Source: Clostridiales bacterium (lineage in GTDB: Bacteria; Bacillota; Clostridia; Peptostreptococcales; Anaerovoracaceae). From it: DNA of 55,566 bases. Numbering within the stretch: the stretch's first letter is position 1; each line of letters begins with the position of its first letter. A program made the translations under genes and the position numbers. A model generated the notes under the pieces. The model was not told the DNA's origin. It searched no databases and worked only from the letters and a program-made list of their open reading frames with translations. Location: contig SVCU01000013.1 in the NCBI GenBank assembly GCA_015058215.1, forward strand, positions 1 through 55,566. The letters run 5' to 3'. Of the stretch, positions 50,268 through 55,566 are shown piece after piece.

Positions 50268-51608
50268 ATGAAAGACTTGACAAGCGGAAACATCTATAAA
50301 AATTTCATTTTATTCGCCATTCCTATGGTCCTCTCCGGGATTCTGTCTCAGGCACACAGCACCATCAATACGGTCATCGCTGGCCAGTATCTGGGGGATG
50401 CGGGCCTTGCGGCAATTGGAGCCAGCTCACCGCTGATCACGTTCATCTCAGCGGTCTTCTGGGGAGCCGGCAACGGTTTCTCAGTCCATTTTGCCAATCT
50501 TTTTGGCGCGAAGCGGTACTCGGATATCAAGCGTGAGATTTGCAACACCTATTTCTGGTACAGCTTCACTCTTCTTGTCATCAGCGTTCTCTCCGTCCTG
50601 TTTTGCAGTTCCATTTTCGATCTGCTGCAGGTGGATCCGGTTATTCGAAGAGACGCTGAGATATACTTCTCCATCTACATGGCGGGCTTCCTCCCCATTG
50701 TATTGAGTTTTAACGGAGTGTATATCATGAACGCTTTCGGCAGCAGCACATTTCCTTTCCTTATGTCGCTGCTGTCGACGGCGGTCAATATCGGGGGAAG
50801 CATCTTTACCATCGTCAAACTTGGTATGGGTATTTACGGCCTTGCAATCGCCGCTGTGGTCTCCTCCAGTATCACAACGGTTTGCTATATTCTCCAGCTG
50901 TGGAAGTATTTCCGCGTTATGGGAGTGGAGAAGGAACCCGTAAAGTTTTCGCCGAAGCAGGTCTGGAAATCCTCCCGCTACTGGCTCCCGACCACGTTTC
51001 AACAAGCGGTCATGTATCTGGCAACCCTGTTCATCTCGCCGATGATCAACGCCATCGGCAGTGCGGCATCCGCCAGTTACACTGTGGTCCTGCGGATCTA
51101 TAACATCAACGCATCGATTTATCAGAACTCCGCAAGAACGGTCAGCTCCTACACTGCACAGTGTGTGGGCACCGGGAAAACGGACCAATTGGGAAGAGGA
51201 CTTCGAGTGGGATTGCTGCAAGGCATCCTGTTCATTCTTCCGGCACTGCTGTGCTGTGTCCTGTTCCCCAAACAGATTTGCATGCTCTTCTTCCAGAATG
51301 GGTATGAAGGGGACGCCCTCCTCTTTTCCGTCCACTTCCTGCAGTATTTCCTGCCCCTGATCCTGGTGAACCTGGTAGCAAATCTGTTCCATGCCTTCTA
51401 TCGGGGCGTAGCAGCCATGAACCCTCTCTTCCTCGCCACTTGTCTCGGATCATTTGTCCAGCTTACCTCCGGATTGATTCTGACAAAACTCTTTGGGATT
51501 TATGGTGCATACGGAGCATGGGTATTGTCCTGGGTGGCAGATGCCTTGTTCGGTACCCTGTTCTACGCCTCTCAAAAATGGAAGAAAGCACTCACGCAGA
51601 CATTCTGA
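50268..51608 (+). CDS. MATE-family efflux transporter
   Basis: A 446-residue, 12-helix multidrug/cation antiporter of the MATE (MOP) superfamily: an N-terminal helix FAIPMVLSGILSQ, INTVIAGQYLGDAGLAAIGA, GAGNGFSVHFANLFGA, and the second-half repeat SYTAQCVGTGKTDQL. The start at 50268 is chosen because GAGGAA sits 12 bases upstream; the earlier in-frame ATG at 50256 overlaps that site. The export substrate is unknown. The gene is somewhat richer in A+T than neighbours. Control by the divergent DeoR-type protein is likely. Confidence 0.88.
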   Translation: MKDLTSGNIYKNFILFAIPMVLSGILSQAHSTINTVIAGQYLGDAGLAAIGASSPLITFISAVFWGAGNGFSVHFANLFGAKRYSDIKREICNTYFWYSFTLLVISVLSVLFCSSIFDLLQVDPVIRRDAEIYFSIYMAGFLPIVLSFNGVYIMNAFGSSTFPFLMSLLSTAVNIGGSIFTIVKLGMGIYGLAIAAVVSSSITTVCYILQLWKYFRVMGVEKEPVKFSPKQVWKSSRYWLPTTFQQAVMYLATLFISPMINAIGSAASASYTVVLRIYNINASIYQNSARTVSSYTAQCVGTGKTDQLGRGLRVGLLQGILFILPALLCCVLFPKQICMLFFQNGYEGDALLFSVHFLQYFLPLILVNLVANLFHAFYRGVAAMNPLFLATCLGSFVQLTSGLILTKLFGIYGAYGAWVLSWVADALFGTLFYASQKWKKALTQTF

Positions 51609-51658
51609 GCCGACACGAGAAGAGTGGTTTCTACCAATAGAGCCTGCGGAATATCCGC

Positions 51659-51806
51659 AAAAAGCTCCCGCCTTTTTGGCGGAAGCGCAGTGATAAAGGT
51701 CTCATCAATGGTGTTTCATCCGCCTCCCTCCAAAGGTATGAAACGTACAAGCCATTGCCTCCAAAGCTTTCTCTCTGTGCTTCCGCCAGGATGGCGGGAG
51801 TTTTTT
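51659..51806. repeat. 148-bp segment with 32-nt imperfect terminal inverted repeats
   Basis: The end segments 51659-51690 and 51775-51806 match as inverted repeats at 27 of 32 positions. Each end also holds a small CCGCC/GGCGG hairpin beside an A- or T-tract. The interior has GTTTCAT/ATGAAAC pairing and no reading frame. It could be a small non-autonomous element, two facing terminators, or one long stem. The wider gap 51609-51984 contains no gene. Confidence 0.55.
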
Positions 51807-51807
51807 A

Positions 51808-51879
51808 GACTCGCCCGTATCTTTGATACGGCGCGCGGGTCACATGCGACAAGTGCAGCGCTTCAGCGCGTGGCACTTG
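51808..51879. repeat. two further hairpins in the MATE-deacetylase gap
   Basis: GAC...CCGTATC-TTT-GATACGG...GTC (51808-51841) and CAAGTGC...GCACTTG with an inner AGCGC/GCGC stem (51850-51879). They precede the next gene by about 105 bases. Confidence 0.5.
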
Positions 51880-51984
51880 ACCGCTTTAGATCTGTTCTGT
51901 TCTTGTAAGCGCCGCGGCGGTATGGTAAAATTAAGGAGTCCAGAATCTGGAAATTATAGTTATGGCAAAAGAAGTGGTGACACT

Positions 51985-52698
51985 ATGGAAAAACTGTATC
52001 CCGGCAGAAAGAAAAAAGCATTCAATATCACCTATGATGACGGCGTTTTGCAGGATGAGCGTTTTGTGGCATTGCTGAATCAATACGGCATAAAAGGTAC
52101 ATTCAACTTAAATTCCCAGCTGATGCAGGAGCAGTATTCCTGGGTACACCCCAATGGTATGCAGGTCAAACGCCTGTCTCCCGAACAGGTGAAGTCTTTG
52201 TATGACGGCCATGAAATCGCCTCTCACAGCCTGACCCATCCGTATTTGCATGAACTGCCGGATGAGGAACTATACCGGCAGTTGAAAGTGGACAAAGAGA
52301 ATTTGGAAAACCTGTTCGGCAGGAAAGTAAAGGGCTTCGCAGTCCCCTTTGATTATTATGATGACCGCATCGCAGACTGTGCCAAAGCCTGCGGCTTTCT
52401 CTATGCCCGGACGAGTGTGTGTACCGGTAATTTTACCCCCTGCACCGATGCCTACCATTGGAAAACCGGTATGTATCATCTGGATCCGCATTTGCCCGAT
52501 TTTATAGCGGCGTTCTTGAACACACAGGAAGAATTGGCGGTATGTCAAATCGTGGGTCACAGCTATGATCTGGATGCAGAAAACCTGTGGGGAACCATGG
52601 AACTGATCTGCGCTGCCGTTTCCGGGCGCGACGACATTTGGTTCTGCACAAATGCAGAATTGGTGGAGTTCCTGTGCAGCAGGAATACTGCAGAATAG
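51985..52698 (+). CDS. cytoplasmic polysaccharide deacetylase-like protein
   Basis: A 237-residue CE4/NodB-like protein. The motifs are altered from standard: TYDDGVL (D18, D19) replaces TFDDGPS, and HSLTH (81-85) supplies the metal histidines; a late GHSYDLD carries the final His. No signal peptide or membrane helix, so an intracellular deacetylase or hydrolase of imported sugar is possible. The start at 51985 has only a weak AGTGGTG site. It is AT-richer than surrounding genes. A terminator follows. Confidence 0.78.
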   Translation: MEKLYPGRKKKAFNITYDDGVLQDERFVALLNQYGIKGTFNLNSQLMQEQYSWVHPNGMQVKRLSPEQVKSLYDGHEIASHSLTHPYLHELPDEELYRQLKVDKENLENLFGRKVKGFAVPFDYYDDRIADCAKACGFLYARTSVCTGNFTPCTDAYHWKTGMYHLDPHLPDFIAAFLNTQEELAVCQIVGHSYDLDAENLWGTMELICAAVSGRDDIWFCTNAELVEFLCSRNTAE

Positions 52699-52701
52699 CC
52701 T

Positions 52702-52734
52702 AAAAAGACCCTGCCGTATGGCAGGGTCTTTTTG
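52702..52734. terminator. bidirectional terminator between deacetylase and ribU
   Basis: AAAAAGACCCTGCC-GTAT-GGCAGGGTCTTTTT. Confidence 0.88.
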
Positions 52735-52753
52735 TGTGAAAAAAACAGTGTCG

Positions 52754-53419
52754 TTACAGGATACCGCGCATCACCAGCACCACCAGGATCAGGGTGATCA
52801 GGGCGAGGCCGGCGCAGAGGAATACGCCGATGGAGAACTTGCCTTTCTTTCCGGAAGAGGAGGGCGGCAGCATGCCGCCTTTTCGCAGGGCGGTGATCAC
52901 AGGCTTGTAGAGCAGGATGGTCAGAGCGGTGTTGAGGCCGCCTTTCACCAGATTGAAGGGCAGGAATACGGGGACCAGAAGAGCTGCGACTTCTTCCCGG
53001 GGCTGGTTCATATAAAGGGGTGTCAGCAGGTAATTCCAGAGGATCATGACAGCGGTCATCAGCAGCACGCCGGAGATCAGGCCCACCACGGCACCGGCGA
53101 GGGTGTGCTTCTTCTTGTAGATATAAGCGGCGGGGCAGACGAAGGCACAGGTGGAAAGGACGTTCATGATGGCACCGATGATACCGGTGTCACTGACGGT
53201 GATCATTTCCACCAGAGAGACCACGACGGACATCAGCAGGGCGGAAAGGGGGCCGAAGAGGAAGCCGCCGATGGCAATGATCACATCTTTGGGATCGTAT
53301 TTCAGCCAGAGCAGAATGGGGATGCGCCCCACGCACATCACCACAAAGGCGATGGCGGACAGCATGGCCAGAATGACCATGTTCTTGGTGCGCTGAGAGG
53401 ATGTTGCTTGATTGTTCAT
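52754..53419 (-). CDS. ribU: riboflavin ECF transporter S component
   Basis: A 221-residue, six-helix substrate-binding subunit of an energy-coupling factor transporter. The motifs LAMLSAIAFVVMCVGRIPI, LKYDPKDVIIAIGGFLFGP and LPFNLVKGGLN fit RibU. It binds riboflavin and pairs with the EcfA/A'/T module, which is not in this window. GGAGGT precedes the start. The FMN riboswitch and terminator in its leader confirm the flavin role: high FMN would switch the gene off. Confidence 0.93.
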   Translation of the reverse strand: MNNQATSSQRTKNMVILAMLSAIAFVVMCVGRIPILLWLKYDPKDVIIAIGGFLFGPLSALLMSVVVSLVEMITVSDTGIIGAIMNVLSTCAFVCPAAYIYKKKHTLAGAVVGLISGVLLMTAVMILWNYLLTPLYMNQPREEVAALLVPVFLPFNLVKGGLNTALTILLYKPVITALRKGGMLPPSSSGKKGKFSIGVFLCAGLALITLILVVLVMRGIL

Positions 53420-53471
53420 AATGAGGGACCTCCTGAAAGGGTTCCGGGCGGCGGTGATGCCTGCGGCGGAA

Positions 53472-53508
53472 CAAAAATAGCACCTGAAAAGAATGCCTTT
53501 CAGGTGCT
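53472..53508 (-). terminator. FMN riboswitch expression-platform terminator
   Basis: On the minus strand AGCACCTGAAA pairs with TTTCAGGTGCT and is followed by ATTTTTG, between the aptamer and ribU. Confidence 0.8.
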
Positions 53509-53533
53509 GAAAACCAGGTTCGGTCTTACCGCA

Positions 53534-53648
53534 CGCCTTCTTCCATCCAGACTATACTGTCGGTCCCGGAGTTGCACCGGGTCCTGCGCAAGGGGGCCTT
53601 GCGCTCGCGGACTTTACCGCCGATCGGGAATTTCACCCTGCCCTGAAG
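53534..53648 (-). promoter_or_regulatory. FMN riboswitch (RFN element)
   Basis: Read on the minus strand it has CAGGGTGAAATTCCCGATCG, then GCGGTAAAGTCCGCGAGC, a variable GC stem, CCGGTGCAACTCCGG, and the closing GACAGTATAGTCTGGATG, which is the RFN consensus in full. It lies about 115 bases before ribU. Confidence 0.95.
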
Positions 53649-53671
53649 ACATTGCATATTCGGTTGCCTTT

Positions 53672-53700
53672 ATTGTATCGCCGCAGAAGTATTCTGTCAA
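53672..53700 (-). promoter_or_regulatory. promoter of ribU
   Basis: On the minus strand a perfect TTGACA (53700-53695), 17 bases, and TACAAT (53677-53672) stand about 25-30 bases before the riboswitch. Confidence 0.85.
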
Positions 53701-53711
53701 TATGGAAAAGG

Positions 53712-53750
53712 CAGGGCGGCGGCGAAATTGAGAACCGGGCCGCCGCCCTG
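53712..53750. repeat. long GC palindrome upstream of the ribU promoter
   Basis: CAGGGCGGCGGC (53712-53723) and GCCGCCGCCCTG (53739-53750), a perfect 12-bp stem with a 15-nt loop. It is the longest of the GC palindromes. It has no T-tract. Confidence 0.6.
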
Positions 53751-53782
53751 TATCAGCCGGCCCCACCTTGATTTCAGGCATG

Positions 53783-53811
53783 AAAAAAGGACCGGCAATT
53801 TGCCGGTCCTT
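53783..53811 (-). terminator. terminator after the CofE-like gene
   Basis: GGACCGGCA-ATT-TGCCGGTCC with six A on the plus-strand left, a U-tract on the minus strand. Confidence 0.85.
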
Positions 53812-53820
53812 TGCGATTCT

Positions 53821-55056
53821 TTATTTGGTGTAGTTATCGAAGTAACCCTGGATCCAGATGATGGGAGTACCCTTGTCGCCGGAACCGGAGGTCAGGTCGG
53901 ACAGGGAGCCGATCAGGTCGGTGAGACGGCGGGGAGTGGTGCCCTGGGAGACCATCTGGCCCTTCAGGCTGCTTTCCGCAGTCTTGACTTCCTTGGCCAG
54001 AGCTTCATCCTTTTCCTTGATGTACTGGCTGATAGCGGCCTTCAGTTCTTCGCCTTCCAGGTGAGCGAAGTTGTTGTCTGCCAGATACTTCAGCTTAACT
54101 TCGGAGGGCTGGCCTTCCAGACCTGCGGTGTAAGCGGGGCTGACGACGGGGTCTGCCAGTTCCCAGATCTTGCCGGCGGGGTCTTTGAATGCACCGTCGC
54201 CGTAGACCATGGCTTCTACATGAGCGCCGGTCTGTTCCAGGATGCCCTTCTGAATGGCATCTACAACGGGCTGGCAGTTTCTGGGGAAGAGCTTGATGGT
54301 TTCTTCGGTGGCCTTGTTGCTGCCCAGCAGGCCGTAGTTTTCGTTGTAGCCGCTGCCATCGACGGAGGCGGTCAGGATATCATCGAGACCGAAGACCTTG
54401 CTGGCACCGGCGGCCTTCAGCAGGCGCTTGGAGCGGGCGCGGGTATGGATATCGCAGCAGAGAACGCTCTTGGTGTAGGGCAGGATGGAACGGCAGTCGT
54501 TGGCCAGAATGATTTCAGCTTCGCAGCCGCAGCCTTCGATCAGTTCTCTGTAGTATTCGATGTAGTCCACACCGGTGAAGGTGTGCTTGCGGACGCCGAA
54601 GAGTTCGCGGTACTTGGCTTCGGTGAGAACATCAGACCAGGGGTTGACGCCGGCAGCATCCAGGTCGTCCAGATCTACCAGATGGTTGCCCACTTCGTCG
54701 GAAGGATAGCTGAGCATCAGAACCACTTTTTTGGAGCCGAGGGCGGCGCCTTTGGCGATGCCGCGCAGGCAGATGGCGAATCGGTTGCGGCTCAGGATGG
54801 GGAAAATAACACCCACAGGATCCTGACCGAACTTGTTGAATACGTCAGTGGCGATATTGTCAACGGTGGCATAGTTACCCTGTGCACGGGCAACAACTGC
54901 TTCGGTGACGGCGATGACGTCATGATCCTGTACGGTGAGGCCGGCGCTTTTCGCTGCGGCCACAACGCTGTCCACTACGATCTGAGCGATATCGTCGCCC
55001 TGACGGATAATGGGGGCGCGAACGCCCATGGATACGGTACCGATTAATCTTTCCAT
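53821..55056 (-). CDS. coenzyme F420-0:L-glutamate ligase-like (CofE-like) protein
   Basis: A 411-residue protein resembling the F420-0:glutamyl ligase family: the N-terminus IRQGDDIAQIVVDSV and DHDVIAVTEAVVARAQG, then YGDGAFKDPAGKIWELADPV. It is longer than archaeal CofE (about 250), with an extra C-terminal region. True CofE adds glutamates to the deazaflavin F420, but no other cof genes are seen, so this may be a distinct amide ligase. AGGAGG precedes the start. It lies 21 bases after a TAXI-type binding-protein gene. Confidence 0.65.
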   Translation of the reverse strand: MERLIGTVSMGVRAPIIRQGDDIAQIVVDSVVAAAKSAGLTVQDHDVIAVTEAVVARAQGNYATVDNIATDVFNKFGQDPVGVIFPILSRNRFAICLRGIAKGAALGSKKVVLMLSYPSDEVGNHLVDLDDLDAAGVNPWSDVLTEAKYRELFGVRKHTFTGVDYIEYYRELIEGCGCEAEIILANDCRSILPYTKSVLCCDIHTRARSKRLLKAAGASKVFGLDDILTASVDGSGYNENYGLLGSNKATEETIKLFPRNCQPVVDAIQKGILEQTGAHVEAMVYGDGAFKDPAGKIWELADPVVSPAYTAGLEGQPSEVKLKYLADNNFAHLEGEELKAAISQYIKEKDEALAKEVKTAESSLKGQMVSQGTTPRRLTDLIGSLSDLTSGSGDKGTPIIWIQGYFDNYTK

Positions 55057-55077
55057 AGTAATGCCTCCTAAGTAAAT

Positions 55078-55566
55078 TTACTTGGTCCAGGGTTTCTTAT
55101 CAAAATAGGCTGCGGCCCCTTCATTGAGCGCCACGGGAATGTCGGTACTGCCGGCTTCCATGGTGATCTCAGAGCCGTCTTTACAGGCGGCCTGCAGAGA
55201 GTCCAGGGATTTGGCAATGCAGGAAAGCATGTCCCAAGCCATGGCGTCCATGGTATCGTCGCTGCAGAGCAGAACGTTGCGGCTGCCGTCGCCGGAAACA
55301 CCCAGAGACATCAGCGCGAAGAGCTCGCCGGTGGCGGAGCCGCTGAATTTTCCGGTGCCGTTGACTGCTGCGGTCAGATCGTCTGCGGAGACGATGGCCA
55401 GGTCGGCTTTATATTCGGTAAGATTTTTAACGTTTTCAACAGGGCCTTCGGTGATCTGCACGGAAGCGCCGTAACCGGCATCCTTCAGCAGTTTGGCCAG
55501 GGCTTCGGCCAGAGCTTTTTCCTCGCTGCCTTCGGGACCGGCGGCGATGAGCAGGCCGTACTGGCC
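55078..55566 (-). CDS. TAXI-type solute-binding protein, C-terminal part (partial)
   Basis: The gene runs off the window end; the visible part is about 162 residues. The C-terminus has AWDMLSCIAKSLDSLQAAC and STDIPVALNEGAAAYFDK, resembling the end of TAXI-family TRAP binding proteins (LPIPLHPGA-xx-Y). Upstream it contains YKADLAIVSADDL. The N-terminus, signal peptide and any TRAP membrane genes lie outside. It precedes the CofE-like gene, so the two are probably cotranscribed. The family call is from partial similarity. Confidence 0.45.
   Translation of the reverse strand, partial: GQYGLLIAAGPEGSEEKALAEALAKLLKDAGYGASVQITEGPVENVKNLTEYKADLAIVSADDLTAAVNGTGKFSGSATGELFALMSLGVSGDGSRNVLLCSDDTMDAMAWDMLSCIAKSLDSLQAACKDGSEITMEAGSTDIPVALNEGAAAYFDKKPWTK

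Noticed and set aside
53534-55056. Functional link between the FMN riboswitch and the CofE-like (deazaflavin) gene
   Set aside because: The riboswitch is oriented toward ribU and separated from the CofE-like gene by a terminator; the two are separate units.
1-55566. CRISPR array, prophage or complete insertion sequence
   Set aside because: No regularly spaced repeats, integrase, capsid or transposase with terminal repeats were seen. The Rpn-like protein and GIY-YIG gene are the only mobile-type genes.

Overview
The window looks like a low-G+C-phylum (Firmicutes/Bacillota) chromosome of fairly high G+C, most likely a gut-type anaerobe of the Clostridia (Oscillospirales-like). This is inferred from gene content only and I would not name a genus. 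The indicators are spoIID, spmA/spmB, whiA, an AbrB/SpoVT regulator, strong AGGAGG ribosome sites, ATP-type PEP carboxykinase, thiolase/3-hydroxyacyl-CoA enzymes, an FMN riboswitch on an ECF riboflavin S-component and a glycine riboswitch on an AGCS symporter. Genes are densely packed on both strands, and most transcription units end in clear hairpin/T-tract terminators.

Layout. 1-400: end of an rRNA operon (23S 3' end, 5S) and tRNA-Glu. 0.5-4.4 kb: alanine aminotransferase alaA, then a minus-strand operon of DUF1015 protein, a small ferredoxin:thioredoxin reductase-like protein and 3-hydroxyacyl-CoA dehydrogenase, then tRNA-Leu. 4.5-13.1 kb: carboxylesterase with a GPH sugar symporter, a membrane-anchored polysaccharide deacetylase, an operon of MaoC hydratase, thiolase, SDR reductase and isochorismatase-like hydrolase, and a cytoplasmic GH79-type glycosidase. 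13.3-25.6 kb: membrane and transport genes (HTH-membrane regulator, MgtC, SNF symporter, GtrA, acyltransferase, YwaF-like protein, glycine-riboswitch AGCS symporter) around pckA, plus small enzymes. 25.7-29.4 kb: murB, PHP phosphoesterase, rapZ, whiA. 29.5-34.7 kb: Rpn-like nuclease, AbrB, spmA/spmB, an AT-rich GIY-YIG/NUMOD endonuclease gene and an M20 peptidase. 34.9-41.3 kb: murA, a small orphan, spoIID, a candidate small RNA, a formate/nitrite transporter, uvrC and a DUF1292 protein. 41.4-49.3 kb: pyridoxamine kinase; a TSCPD, XTPase and YihY operon; a D,D-carboxypeptidase with phosphoglycerate mutase apgM; and divergent serC-serA. 49.3-55.6 kb: a DeoR regulator facing a MATE exporter, a hairpin-rich spacer, a second deacetylase, ribU with its FMN riboswitch, and a CofE-like ligase downstream of a truncated TAXI-type binding protein.

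Functional links. PEP carboxykinase, ApgM, SerC and SerA join the PEP/3-phosphoglycerate node to serine synthesis. MurA, MurB, the D,D-carboxypeptidase, WhiA, RapZ, SpoIID and the deacetylases form a cell-wall, division and sporulation set. The GPH symporter, esterase and GH79 enzyme suggest use of (possibly esterified) glycosides or uronides.

The most unusual signal is a set of GC-rich palindromes scattered through the window. Three intergenic copies share a 33-bp (31 in one copy) hairpin with a 13-nt loop starting GGATT on the oriented strand. Tandem hairpin pairs also lie in frame inside murB and inside uvrC, where they appear to add about 20 residues to otherwise conserved proteins. A 148-bp segment with 32-nt imperfect terminal inverted repeats and a possible promoter-to-terminator small RNA next to spoIID are further undescribed candidates.
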